64,000 nucleotides of DNA, from the NCBI GenBank assembly GCA_022510745.1, contig JAFLSY010000003.1, positions 1-64,000 of the forward strand, given 5' to 3'. Origin of the DNA: Lachnospiraceae bacterium. Its GTDB lineage: Bacteria > Bacillota > Clostridia > Lachnospirales > Lachnospiraceae. The translations under genes and the position numbers were made by a program. The notes under the pieces are model-generated. The model was not told where the DNA came from. It did no database searches and saw only the letters and a program-made list of their open reading frames with translations. Within the stretch, counting starts at the first letter, position 1. Every line of letters starts with the position of its first letter. Shown here piece after piece: positions 34,399 through 41,959 of this stretch.

Positions 34399-35145
34399 TC
34401 AATGATTATCATTATAATCATAAAACATTTCATCAAGCAATTTGTCATACCCTTCTGTATTTCCCAACGCTGCTTTTATAAGGGTTCCTGCATTCTTGAC
34501 CATTAATTTAAAATATAACCAATCCCCTAAATCATCATATTTTCTTGTTGAGTTAATAAGATAATTTTTTCTAAGTGTAGTATATTTCTTTCCCTTTGAT
34601 TTACCATATTTCTTAAGCATCCTGGCTGTCGCAATGTCTTCCATTGCTTTCTTATCCACAAAGCCGCCTATAGAATCAAAGGTTTCTTTTGTGGCCCAGA
34701 TAATACCACTATATAAACCTGTAATTGCAAATGATAGTCTGCACATAATATCATTACACCAAAGAGGAAAGGAATATCTTTCAAACCTGATCGGTGCTCC
34801 GCCGCCTATGTACTTCCCGCCTTTTAGTAAATGATATATTTCTGATATAGTTCCTTTTGTCATACGATTATCACAGTCGATAGTAACAATTATTTTACCT
34901 CTTGCAGAATAAATTCCTGTGTTACGCACCTTTGCAATACATCGATCTTCATTTGTAACAACAATAGCTCCATTACTCCTTGCAATTTCTTCTGTTTTAT
35001 CTGTACAGCGATTACATACTATTATAATTTCAACATTTCCCTTGAAGTGACTGGCTGATTCCTTAATAGAATCAATACATCGCTTAACATATTTTTCTTC
35101 ATTATGTGCAGGTACTACTACCGATACATGTATTTTTTCACTCAT
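34399..35145 (-). CDS. Family 2 glycosyltransferase
   Basis: A 248-residue GT2 protein. It starts MSEKIHVSVVVPAHNEEKYV; the metal motif is 'IIVTIDCDNRM' (DCD, about 100) and the acceptor region has 'ATKETFDSIGGFVDKKAMEDIATARML', the typical ED motif. No membrane helix is seen. The sugar and acceptor are unknown. Its codon usage is more A+T-rich than the arg genes beside it, so this gene is the left edge of the accessory region. A promoter for argJ may lie in its last codons. Confidence 0.85.
   Translation of the reverse strand: MSEKIHVSVVVPAHNEEKYVKRCIDSIKESASHFKGNVEIIIVCNRCTDKTEEIARSNGAIVVTNEDRCIAKVRNTGIYSARGKIIVTIDCDNRMTKGTISEIYHLLKGGKYIGGGAPIRFERYSFPLWCNDIMCRLSFAITGLYSGIIWATKETFDSIGGFVDKKAMEDIATARMLKKYGKSKGKKYTTLRKNYLINSTRKYDDLGDWLYFKLMVKNAGTLIKAALGNTEGYDKLLDEMFYDYNDNH
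34411..34440 (-). promoter_or_regulatory. Possible argJBD promoter within the glycosyltransferase 3' end
   Basis: On the minus strand TTGCTT (34435-34440) and TATAAT (34411-34416) are 18 bases apart, about 40 bases ahead of argJ. The palindromic TGATTATAATGATAATCA overlaps the -10. Weak but well placed. Confidence 0.3.
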
Positions 35146-35182
35146 TCTTTTCCCTTTTATTTCGCAATAATTGGAATTTATG

Positions 35183-35359
35183 CTACTTCGCATATCTTGG
35201 GTCTAAAAGGGGTTTTCCATCCCGATCCACCAAAACAGTAAGCCCTCCGATATTGGTCCAATGAGCCATTAAATACTGTACACCGGTTTCTGTGTCAACA
35301 ACTATTCTGGTTCCTTCCGCAAATCCGTCCTTTTCTACAATCTCAAATCTTTTTCCCAT
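35183..35359 (-). CDS. Small DUF6440-like protein
   Basis: A 58-residue protein, MGKRFEIVEKDGFAEGTRIV followed by a 'TGVQYLMAHWTNIGGLTVLVDRDGKP' beta hairpin. It looks like the DUF6440 family, short soluble proteins of unknown function in clostridia; the match is by eye. AGGAGG lies 7 bases before the ATG at 35359. It sits between two elements of the intergenic repeat family. Confidence 0.65.
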   Translation of the reverse strand: MGKRFEIVEKDGFAEGTRIVVDTETGVQYLMAHWTNIGGLTVLVDRDGKPLLDPRYAK

Positions 35360-35367
35360 AGCTTTTC

Positions 35368-35436
35368 CTCCTATCAATTTTGAATATTTATCTCTGCAAC
35401 TTGCCGTTTATCTGATTTTATCAACCGGATTTTATA
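35368..35436. repeat. Recurrent intergenic element, copy C
   Basis: The plus strand carries CTCCTATCAA...ATTTAT near one end and AACCGGATT at the other, like copies A (38961-39014) and B (42938-42988), with about 20 extra bases in the middle. It fills the gap between the flavoprotein stop and the next start. Confidence 0.45.
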
Positions 35437-36126
35437 TTATTTCCAAGGTCTCCTCTTGTCCAGCCAGCCATTTTTCTCCCAATACTCTTTTTCTGATTCG
35501 CCGGAACCCCAGCCTTTAATCTGCATCATCCGCATTATATTAAACATAAATTTTGTTTTTATGCCAACATGGATATTGGCCTTTTGGATAGCACCTGCTA
35601 ATTTTACCATATCTGCATTTATTTTCTCTTTTTTCTCTTGGGAAACCTGTTCCCAACTCATTGCCTGAACTGCTATCCCGTATTCCTTGATATACGGAAC
35701 GCCCCAATAAAATAGTGTATTTGTAATATCCTTTATTGCTGATTTCATTCCGGTTCCTGCTGCTGTTGATATCACTACTGCCTTTTTAGAAAACATACAC
35801 TCTCTTGGTTTATGTGCCATCCAATATGTAAAAGTAAGGTCAATAAATGCTTTCATTGGTGCAGAAGCACGCATACAATATGTTGGAGTTGTAAAAATTA
35901 ACAAATCAGCTCCTTCAACAGCCTGCATAATCCGACTTTTCTCTTTGTAAAAAGGACACGCTTCATCACTTTCAATACACTTATAACATCCTAAACAGAA
36001 GTATTCCAAATCTTTCGGCAGGAAAAATTCCTGTATGTCACTGTTTGCAAATTGTTCTGCAAGTATTTTACCAATATGATAAGTACTTCCCTTATGATTT
36101 TGTCCGTGTATTAACGTGATTCTCAT
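35437..36126 (-). CDS. Iron-sulfur flavoprotein / NAD(P)H-dependent oxidoreductase
   Basis: A 229-residue flavodoxin-fold protein. The FMN phosphate loop is 'GQNHKGSTYHIG' (8-19), and 'TPTYCMRASAPMKAFIDL' binds the flavin ring. A compact cysteine motif C44-x2-C47-x2-C50-x6-C57 matches the 4Fe-4S motif of iron-sulfur flavoproteins. A C-terminal tail ('GWGSGESEKEYWEKNGWLDK') is typical of this subgroup. It probably transfers electrons in the cytoplasm; substrate unknown. AGGAGG precedes the ATG. Confidence 0.85.
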   Translation of the reverse strand: MRITLIHGQNHKGSTYHIGKILAEQFANSDIQEFFLPKDLEYFCLGCYKCIESDEACPFYKEKSRIMQAVEGADLLIFTTPTYCMRASAPMKAFIDLTFTYWMAHKPRECMFSKKAVVISTAAGTGMKSAIKDITNTLFYWGVPYIKEYGIAVQAMSWEQVSQEKKEKINADMVKLAGAIQKANIHVGIKTKFMFNIMRMMQIKGWGSGESEKEYWEKNGWLDKRRPWK

Positions 36127-36194
36127 TATTTTTCCTCCTAATCGTTAATGATAAACTGTCGTATATATGCTTCAATCATTTTTAACAAAAGACC

Positions 36195-36220
36195 GATTGC
36201 TAAATTCTGATTTATATTTC
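36195..36220. repeat. GCTAAATTCTGATTT motif, distal copy
   Basis: GCTAAATTCTGATTT lies at the end of the DinB-like gene (its stop codon is within the motif). It matches 14 of 15 bases of the copy in front of that gene (36928-36950), so the gene is bracketed by direct repeats. Confidence 0.5.
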
Positions 36221-36919
36221 AAACTGAAATATATTGGGGATAGCCTCCGTTCCAAATGTTTTAAGCGCCATTCGATACATAGCTTTTGCATGTATCCTGT
36301 CATGCCATATAAAACGTCGCAACACTTTTCGAAGAGACCATTCTTCCCCATAGCTTCCCTCGAAAACATCGTTGTTCAGGAAATCAGGACGTGCCTCCAG
36401 CAATTCAAATCCTCGAATTCTACAGTCTAAAATAGTTCCCTCGTTATCCGCGTCAACGCCAATTTCACCGAAATAATACTCGTTCACGTTTTTTGTGTGT
36501 TCATACATCTCAAAAGCTGTGCGGGGTACCTGACCATAAAATGTTTGCCGCTTGGGCAAGCAACTCCTGTTTTTATCCGGGATAGATTCGTATAACGTCA
36601 GAAAGTCCTTGGCGGAGCGCAATGCGAGGGCTTTCAATTCTTCATACTCAGCAAGGTTGAGTACTCCTTTTTCAGCTTCAAAGAGCACATCGGAATCGGC
36701 GTCGGCAATATTCAATTCAGAGATTTTCTCCTGAACAATCACAGTTTCAAAACTATCCAGCTCCAAACCATTTCTCCAATGCAGATAGCTTCTCACTTCA
36801 TCGGCCATCTTCCCCAGCGCAATATCCTTTGTTCGCCCTCTTGTAAATGCGCCGATATAATTGTCCGAATATATAATACTGTCGTCTCCATTGTGTTCCC
36901 ACACGCAACGTATCTTCAT
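36212..36919 (-). CDS. DinB-like protein with N-terminal HicB-type domain
   Basis: A 235-residue protein. The first 60 residues ('IRCVWEHNGDDSIIYSDNYIGAFTRG') resemble the short beta-rich HicB/antitoxin-type fold. The C-terminal half contains 'SLRKVLRRFIWHDRIHAKAMYRMA', a helix with two spaced histidines like the DinB four-helix metal-binding superfamily. Both assignments are by eye. Function is unknown. GAGGGTGAC lies just before the ATG. The gene is flanked by direct copies of the intergenic motif. Confidence 0.55.
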   Translation of the reverse strand: MKIRCVWEHNGDDSIIYSDNYIGAFTRGRTKDIALGKMADEVRSYLHWRNGLELDSFETVIVQEKISELNIADADSDVLFEAEKGVLNLAEYEELKALALRSAKDFLTLYESIPDKNRSCLPKRQTFYGQVPRTAFEMYEHTKNVNEYYFGEIGVDADNEGTILDCRIRGFELLEARPDFLNNDVFEGSYGEEWSLRKVLRRFIWHDRIHAKAMYRMALKTFGTEAIPNIFQFEI

Positions 36920-36927
36920 ACTGTCAC

Positions 36928-36950
36928 CCTCTGCTAAATTCCGATTTTTG
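36928..36950. repeat. GCTAAATTCCGATTT motif, proximal copy
   Basis: The motif lies directly upstream of the DinB-like gene's ribosome binding site. A near-identical copy follows the gene. Confidence 0.5.
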
Positions 36951-36971
36951 TCCAGTTCTATAAATTTGAAT

Positions 36972-37152
36972 CTACCAACGTTTCATATTCCTTTCAAACT
37001 TTCCGATATACGCCTTTTTTAGTTCATCAGCCGTTATTCCATAACAACTTGTTTTTTCCCGTACCGGGTGTAATGGGCTCCCACTTATCTTTGTATTTTT
37101 CTTGCAGTGCTTCCTGCATGGTGCGCATTTCATTGATCGTAAAATCCGTCAT
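36972..37152 (-). pseudogene. MazG-like nucleotide pyrophosphohydrolase, internally deleted
   Basis: The minus strand starts MTDFTINEMRTMQEALQEKY with a good ribosome binding site (AAAGGATAGGATC) and continues 'KDKWEPITPGTGKNKLLW', the N-terminus expected of a small MazG-like all-alpha NTP pyrophosphohydrolase. It then meets a TGA (37027-37029). In another frame just beyond comes 'ITADELKKAYIGKFERNMKRW' and a stop at 36972, which is the C-terminal end of the same kind of protein. The middle, with the metal-binding glutamates, is missing. A deletion with a frame change is the simplest reading. Confidence 0.6.
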
Positions 37153-37174
37153 GATCCTATCCTTTCAAATATTC

Positions 37175-37414
37175 CTAAATCCCCTTCATTGCCAAATCAA
37201 CAATCTCATCAACGGTTGACTCTTTGGGCAAACCAACTAATTCAGGATAATATATTAAGTCAATACCTCTTGGATGCTTTATGCTTTCCTTGAACTTAGC
37301 CAACAACGCAACATGTTCTTTCTCTGATAGTACTTTGTTGGTGTTCTTATCACGCACAGTCATTATTGATTTAACCAAATCAACTAATTCTTCTCTTGTC
37401 ATACCCTGAGACAT
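37175..37414 (-). CDS. Colicin-E-type bacteriocin immunity protein
   Basis: A 79-residue acidic helical protein. The motif 'HPRGIDLIYYPELVG' near residues 47-61 matches the 'HPxGxDLIYYP' hallmark of colicin E7/E9 (Colicin_Pyocin, PF01320) immunity proteins, and the N-terminal 'TREELVDLVKSIM' fits helix 1. These proteins bind and block the nuclease domain of a bacteriocin. No nuclease toxin is encoded next to it, so it is an orphan immunity gene that may protect against competitors. GAGGAG lies 9 bases before the ATG. Confidence 0.75.
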   Translation of the reverse strand: MSQGMTREELVDLVKSIMTVRDKNTNKVLSEKEHVALLAKFKESIKHPRGIDLIYYPELVGLPKESTVDEIVDLAMKGI

Positions 37415-37537
37415 ATTAATTATCTCCTCTATAAATGTTACTTTAATCCTTAATATAAAGCTAGTACAAATTCTGCCTTTTTACAAAAATGGTCCTGCGA
37501 TAAACTGTAATCTGACTCGCTCACAAACACGAAGTAG

Positions 37538-38155
37538 TCACTTTACTCTTCTAGCAACAATTTTATTTGATGCGTGCAAATGTTTCGGTACGTTGGGATG
37601 TTCATCTTCAAACACATAAGACTTAAACTGTAATATTTCCCAATCAGTATACAATTCTTTGATTTCCCCATCTTTTGCCAATCCAATTGCAAATGGTGCA
37701 ATATCCTCAGATGCCGGTACCGTATCTGTAAATATCTGAATGATATGAATACCGCCTATATTTGTATATGCTTTTGCATTATTTAAAAATCTTTTCCACT
37801 CATTCTTAGCCACAAAATGTAATGTTCCAAAACAAATAATCATATCATAATACTGTTCAAACTGATATGTAGTTAAATCTGCTACAAATGCATTTACTTG
37901 TGTGTTCGATAATCCACATCTATGTTTTAACTTAGCAATCCCATATTCAGACAAATCGAACGCATCAACATGATAGCCTTGTCGAGCTAAATATATAGCA
38001 TTTTGACCTTCTCCGCACCCTACATCTAATATTTTTGACTGGTTGTTGATCAAGTGCTCAAATTCAGTAATAGTTATATTAGGCTCATTGGAAAATGCAA
38101 TCGTATCATATTCTTGATATGATTTCTCCCAAAATGGGACTAAATCTTTACTCAT
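37538..38155 (-). CDS. Class I SAM-dependent methyltransferase (TehB-like)
   Basis: A 205-residue methyltransferase. 'ILDVGCGEGQNAIYLARQGYHVDAFDLSEYGI' is SAM motif I with the acidic residue of motif II, and 'YDMIICFGTLHFV' is motif IV. The length, the WEKSYQE-type start and the 'GQNAIYLA' form resemble the TehB/tellurite-resistance group of small-molecule methyltransferases. Substrate unknown. The ATG at 38155 has GGGAGG upstream. The gap before it to 37415 contains no intact gene. Confidence 0.88.
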   Translation of the reverse strand: MSKDLVPFWEKSYQEYDTIAFSNEPNITITEFEHLINNQSKILDVGCGEGQNAIYLARQGYHVDAFDLSEYGIAKLKHRCGLSNTQVNAFVADLTTYQFEQYYDMIICFGTLHFVAKNEWKRFLNNAKAYTNIGGIHIIQIFTDTVPASEDIAPFAIGLAKDGEIKELYTDWEILQFKSYVFEDEHPNVPKHLHASNKIVARRVK

Positions 38156-38186
38156 ATTATTTCCTCCCACAAATCAAAATCTAACT

Positions 38187-38951
38187 TTAAATGTGGATTT
38201 GAAAATCTCCAAAACCAAAGATACCGCCACCCAGTTTTAACTGCTTACTATCCTCTAAGCTGTCAAATGCTTTTGCAATGCGATTGACTATATCAACCGG
38301 AATAGTTAATTGATGATGTGCGGGCAGGACACGGTTTATCTCTAATTGCTGAACCTTTCTTACCGACTGCCTAAAAAGTTTTGGGTCTGTTGTTGGATAA
38401 AAAGCGTCAAGGCAACCGCAATATATTAAATCGCCTGAATACAAATATTTTCTTTCTGGTTCGTAGAAACAACAATGTCCAGGTGAATGACCAGGAGTAT
38501 GAATAACTGTTAATGTTCTATTTCCTAAGTCTAAACAGTCATTGTCATTAAAAATACTTTGCGGAACACCTTGATATATCTGATAGTCGTCAAGGTTAAA
38601 ATCTGCCGGGAAATCACAGGGCTTATAAGTAAGATTACTTTTTACAATCTGCAATGGTATTGGAAATTGAGTAGACAACCATTCCTTTTCGGCTTCATGG
38701 ACTGCGATATTGTTAAAATGTTTGTGCCCACCAATGTGATCCCAATGCACATGGGTAGTTATAACCATAACGGGAAGCGTCGTTAAACGGTCTATAATCT
38801 TTTTGATATTTGCAACACCTAGTCCAGTATCAATAAGGATGGCTCTATTTGTCCCACATAACAAGTAACAATGAGTTTCTTCCCAATGTTTATACTCGCT
38901 GATTGCGTAGGTATCACCATCTATTTTTTCCACTTCAAACCAACTGTTCAC
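38187..38951 (-). CDS. MBL-fold metallo-hydrolase
   Basis: A 254-residue metallo-beta-lactamase-fold hydrolase. 'TTHVHWDHIGGH' holds the zinc motif HxHxDH, 'HTPGHSPGHCCFY' the next histidine, 'LYSGDLIYCGC' the bridging Asp and 'LPAHHQLTIP' the last His, so it should be active. The pattern is of the glyoxalase-II-like group. The start is a GTG with GGAG 9 bases upstream. Substrate unknown. It follows intergenic element A. Confidence 0.88.
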   Translation of the reverse strand: MNSWFEVEKIDGDTYAISEYKHWEETHCYLLCGTNRAILIDTGLGVANIKKIIDRLTTLPVMVITTHVHWDHIGGHKHFNNIAVHEAEKEWLSTQFPIPLQIVKSNLTYKPCDFPADFNLDDYQIYQGVPQSIFNDNDCLDLGNRTLTVIHTPGHSPGHCCFYEPERKYLYSGDLIYCGCLDAFYPTTDPKLFRQSVRKVQQLEINRVLPAHHQLTIPVDIVNRIAKAFDSLEDSKQLKLGGGIFGFGDFQIHI

Positions 38952-38960
38952 TTTTTATTG

Positions 38961-39014
38961 CTCCATCAAATTCCAAGATTTATTTTATGAGCAGCACATA
39001 ACCGGATTGGGATA
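38961..39014. repeat. Recurrent intergenic element, copy A
   Basis: This gap between the acetyltransferase and the metallo-hydrolase aligns with copy B (42938-42988) over about 53 positions with 42 identities and two short gaps. Shared blocks on the plus strand are CTCC, AAATTC, TTTAT, TTAT, TAACCG and ATTGGGAT. The element starts just after one gene's stop and ends in the next gene's ribosome binding site. Confidence 0.7.
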
Positions 39015-39015
39015 A

Positions 39016-39432
39016 TTACTTACACACATATGTTACAAAAGAACCCAGTATCTGACCGTTTGACTCTTTTGCAGATGAGATTTCGAATCCGGTTTTCAGC
39101 CACAGACGATGGGAAGCGATGTTATTGATTTCACAATAGGCGCGTACTTGATACGTACTTTTCTCTTCTTCCATCTCTATGATCTTCTTCACCAAACAGG
39201 AAGCGATACCTTTCTTATGATTATTCTCATCAAGAATCTCAATAAGGTTAATAAATGCTTCATTCGCCGGAACGGGAGCCTCAATCTCCCGATGAAAGAC
39301 CACTGCGAAACCGAGTATGCCCTCATCTTCCGCAATAATGAAATAACTTCTTCCTTCAAAGAGAGGCGCAGCTTGTGGGCGGATATTTAATATGTATTCT
39401 TTATCGGATTTATTTCCCACCCTCAAATTCAT
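39016..39432 (-). CDS. GNAT-family N-acetyltransferase
   Basis: A 138-residue acetyltransferase: 'YFIIAEDEGILGFAVVFHRE' is beta 2-4, 'IEILDENNHKKGIASCLVKKIIEM' the acetyl-CoA loop region (a less canonical form of RxxGxG/A), and 'CEINNIASHRLWLKTGFE' the C-terminal motif B. Substrate unknown. GGAG lies 10 bases before the ATG at 39432. Confidence 0.82.
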   Translation of the reverse strand: MNLRVGNKSDKEYILNIRPQAAPLFEGRSYFIIAEDEGILGFAVVFHREIEAPVPANEAFINLIEILDENNHKKGIASCLVKKIIEMEEEKSTYQVRAYCEINNIASHRLWLKTGFEISSAKESNGQILGSFVTYVCK

Positions 39433-39449
39433 AATAGCCACTCTCCAAA

Positions 39450-39593
39450 TCAAATATCCTTATATAACAAGTAATAATCCGCTTCCAGATTTCCCAACTG
39501 CTCTTTTAGCCAACGCATGGAATCATCCAATGCTTTATTATAAATAATTCTACAGGCAAATCGGCTTGTATGACAATACTTACTTATCTTCAT
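39450..39593 (-). CDS. Possible 47-residue protein overlapping the Imm33-like gene
   Basis: The ATG at 39591-39593 overlaps the last codons of the upstream gene by 14 bases, and the frame stays open for 47 residues (MKISKYCHTSRFACRIIYNK, then ALDDSMRWLKEQLGNLEADY). The C-terminal half is a plausible amphipathic helix. It ends 18 bases before the acetyltransferase start. No family is recognised. It could be a coupled small gene or a gene fragment. Confidence 0.3.
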   Translation of the reverse strand: MKISKYCHTSRFACRIIYNKALDDSMRWLKEQLGNLEADYYLLYKDI

Positions 39594-40383
39594 TACGATT
39601 CCTTTTTTCCACATATATTTTTTTATTTTGCTTATCTATTTCAAATTCATTAGAAGATATCCTTATCAGTTTGGTTCCAATTGGATTGTCAATATGTTTT
39701 AAAACATCCGGGTCTAAATTGCTTACATAAGCCAAGGGTAATAGCTCTATGTTTTTTATATCATTCAAATAATTTTGCTCTTCATTCCCTGCCAAAAATT
39801 GCCATCCACTATCCTCAGCATCATGCGGATTATATCTGACCATATACCCAACCTTATAACCCTCTTTCGTAATTTTAGCAGATACTATAGCTTTGAGATT
39901 AAACATCTTTTTTCTAACCCGCATTTTCTCAAAATATTTTTCGTCGTTTATAAATTCATTAATTTCATCCTCACTTACTTTTGTATCACTATCTATCTTA
40001 TCTATACTTTTATCAAAAATTTTCTTATCATCTGCTTCCTCTTTTAACATAACTGCTAAATCTAACATTTCCTGTTTTGTTATGTTCATAGTAGTTTCTA
40101 TTTTCTGAACAATTTTATTTCCTTTATCTCCATAAACATAAATTAAAACATTACCATCACTATAAAGTGTTAATTTTAAAGCACCTAAATTTGTTTCATC
40201 GCCATAAAAAACCATAAAGTCTGAAATATGCTCATTTACATACCAATCAAATTCTGTCCCGTTTTTGCCATTCATGTAATAAATATTACCATTTTCTTCT
40301 AAATCACTGCTTTTAACATCAGGTAAATATTTGCTTATACTCTCATCGATTAATTTTTTGATTTCTTTTAATACCTTGTTCAT
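39580..40383 (-). CDS. Imm33/DUF2185-like immunity protein
   Basis: A 267-residue, Lys/Asp-rich soluble protein. The C-terminal 100 residues ('YMVRYNPHDAEDSGWQFLAGNEEQNYLNDIKNIELLPL') match DUF2185 (Imm33), an immunity domain of polymorphic-toxin systems, with its 'DSGWxFxxGxE' core and the closing 'NPIGTKLIRISSNEFE'. The N-terminal 150 residues are a separate domain of unknown type. No toxin gene is adjacent, so this is a second orphan immunity-like gene in the array. A+T-rich codon use. Confidence 0.7.
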   Translation of the reverse strand: MNKVLKEIKKLIDESISKYLPDVKSSDLEENGNIYYMNGKNGTEFDWYVNEHISDFMVFYGDETNLGALKLTLYSDGNVLIYVYGDKGNKIVQKIETTMNITKQEMLDLAVMLKEEADDKKIFDKSIDKIDSDTKVSEDEINEFINDEKYFEKMRVRKKMFNLKAIVSAKITKEGYKVGYMVRYNPHDAEDSGWQFLAGNEEQNYLNDIKNIELLPLAYVSNLDPDVLKHIDNPIGTKLIRISSNEFEIDKQNKKIYVEKRNRNEDK

Positions 40384-40409
40384 AGTTTTAATTCACGCCT
40401 CACAGTTCT

Positions 40410-40586
40410 CTATTTTGGGGATTTACGAAAGTACACTGTTCCGAGAAATAGCCACATCGAGCCTAAACACCACCAAGTAATCTCCATACCTCTCGTTGTA
40501 TTATCAAAGATATAGATAATAGCAACCATATAAAATAACACAGCACCGATGTAATATACAATTGCAGTCGTTCTATTTCTTTTCAT
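40410..40586 (-). CDS. Small two-helix membrane protein
   Basis: A 58-residue protein: MKRNRTTAIVYYIGAVLFYM... with a first membrane helix (about 8-28), a short loop 'DNTTRGMEI' and a second helix 'TWWCLGSMWLFLGTVYF'. AGGAG lies 7 bases before the ATG. Family not recognised; the 'GxxxxxLGSxWLCLG' second helix resembles common short clostridial membrane proteins. Confidence 0.65.
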   Translation of the reverse strand: MKRNRTTAIVYYIGAVLFYMVAIIYIFDNTTRGMEITWWCLGSMWLFLGTVYFRKSPK

Positions 40587-40621
40587 AGCTAGTCTCCTAC
40601 TATTAAATTGGAATTTGATAG

Positions 40622-41038
40622 CTAAAACTCATATCTTGTGCCGTGTGAGAGCAGTAACCCGTCTGTTAATTTCACGCATAGAATGATGGTGTTTTTATCA
40701 TCAAAATTATTGTGTCCGTTGTCAATCCACTCTGCAAATGCTTTCTGCAGTTTTTCAGCAATCAGAGCATTCTCTTCTTTTCCAAAAAATCCAAGATTAA
40801 CTCCCTTTCCGTGCGCCGTAAACCAATCGCCAGCTATTGCAACAGTAGGATTCTTCCCAATATGTTTCATTTTGGTGGAAAGCGCATATGTGATAATATA
40901 AAACGCACCTTTCTCATAATAGGCATTTACATATCGTGCATAAGGTATTCCATTCTCTATCGTTGACAATGAAATAACCGTATCTTTACCAAAACGTTCT
41001 ATCATTATCTTTTCAGCCTGCTCATTCCAGTTTTTCAT
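40622..41038 (-). CDS. Pyridoxamine 5'-phosphate oxidase-family flavoprotein
   Basis: A 138-residue split-barrel FMN-binding protein. 'DTVISLSTIENGIPYARYVNAYY', 'FYIITYALSTKMKHIGKNPTVAIAG' and 'LILCVKLTDGLLLSHGT' correspond to the strands and phosphate-binding lysine region of small PNPOx-like proteins. Probably a reductase or a general-stress-type flavin binder, not PdxH. Function unknown. Confidence 0.82.
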   Translation of the reverse strand: MKNWNEQAEKIMIERFGKDTVISLSTIENGIPYARYVNAYYEKGAFYIITYALSTKMKHIGKNPTVAIAGDWFTAHGKGVNLGFFGKEENALIAEKLQKAFAEWIDNGHNNFDDKNTIILCVKLTDGLLLSHGTRYEF

Positions 41039-41046
41039 AATATTTT

Positions 41047-41089
41047 CTCTTTCTTAAACTCCGGTTTATCTTACTGACAACACAAATAT
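41047..41089. repeat. Recurrent intergenic element, diverged copy
   Basis: The plus strand reads CTTAAACTCCGGTTTATCTT followed by ACTGACAACAC, which parallels copy B (AAATTCTAATTTATCTTATC...ACCAC). It lies between the PNPOx-like gene and the gene before it. Confidence 0.3.
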
Positions 41090-41098
41090 AAAAGAGAC

Positions 41099-41398
41099 TT
41101 ACATAAGTGAGCCTAACCAAGCAAAAAATAATATAATTGCTGCAACAAGTACATAAATTGCAGTTCCCACAATTGCAAGTTTAGTCGGGATCTTTGATGA
41201 TTGTTTTTCCTTTTGTACTTTTATACAATACCTTAAAGTGAGGATATTATATAAAAGAACAACTATATAAACCGAACATGCAATAGTCATAAAGCGCACA
41301 AATCCGCCTTTAAGACATCCCAATTTATCTAATATAATAAGCAATATATTACTCCATGCAACACTGAATAAACTAATCATACTGCATACTTTGTTCAA
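41099..41398 (-). CDS. Small three-helix membrane protein
   Basis: A 99-residue hydrophobic protein with three predicted helices (about 5-25, 34-56 and 72-95) and a basic loop 'KVQKEKQSSKIPTK' between the last two. It starts at TTG with GGAGGAG 7 bases upstream. No family is recognised. Confidence 0.65.
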   Translation of the reverse strand: MNKVCSMISLFSVAWSNILLIILDKLGCLKGGFVRFMTIACSVYIVVLLYNILTLRYCIKVQKEKQSSKIPTKLAIVGTAIYVLVAAIILFFAWLGSLM

Positions 41399-41421
41399 GG
41401 TGGTTCTCCTCCATATTCCAT

Positions 41422-41931
41422 TTATACAGTAATATCCACACCCTCCAAAGCAAGCAAGTAACGTTTGCGGTCGAGACCGCCGGCATAGCCTGTCAGGCTA
41501 CCATCAGTGCCTAATACCCGGTGGCAGGGGATGAGGATGGAGATGGGATTGTGTCCCACCGCACCGCCTACTGCCTGAGCGGACATGGTCTTAAGTCCTC
41601 TCCCTGCAGCCACTTTTTCCGCCAGTTTTTTATAGGTGGTAACCTCACCGTAGGGAATTTCACAGAGCAGCTTCCATACCGCCTGCCTGAATTCTCCTCC
41701 CGCAGGTGCAAGGGAAAGCGCCTCCTGTGGGGGCTTCTCTCCCGCAAAATATCTATCCAGCCATTCCGCAGTCTGTTTCAATATAGGGGGCTGTCCGGTA
41801 CATATCTGCACTCCTTTTAAAGTGCTTCCAAAATATTTCTGCCCTTCTATCCACAGACCCGTAATACTATTCCCGCTGCCCGCTAGCAACAGCTTTCCTA
41901 TGGGCGAGGCATATTCCATGGTATAAAGCAT
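41422..41931 (-). CDS. ogt: Methylated-DNA--protein-cysteine methyltransferase
   Basis: A 169-residue suicide DNA-repair protein that removes alkyl groups from O6-alkylguanine. The active-site motif 'ILIPCHRVLGTDG' (Cys acceptor) is intact, with the helix-turn-helix 'TTYKKLAEKVAAGRGLKTMSAQAVGGAVGHNP' before it and 'LTGYAGGLDRKRYLLALEG' after it. The N-terminal ribonuclease-like domain is short, as in Ogt. The G+C content is higher than the genes on either side, so it looks like core genome. Confidence 0.93.
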   Translation of the reverse strand: MLYTMEYASPIGKLLLAGSGNSITGLWIEGQKYFGSTLKGVQICTGQPPILKQTAEWLDRYFAGEKPPQEALSLAPAGGEFRQAVWKLLCEIPYGEVTTYKKLAEKVAAGRGLKTMSAQAVGGAVGHNPISILIPCHRVLGTDGSLTGYAGGLDRKRYLLALEGVDITV

Positions 41932-41959
41932 TTTAATGTATATACCTTTCTATAATCCG

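Noticed and set aside
37415..37537. About 29-codon protein-like fragment on the minus strand between the methyltransferase and the immunity gene
   Set aside because: No start codon with a ribosome binding site; it may be a gene fragment but is too short to name.
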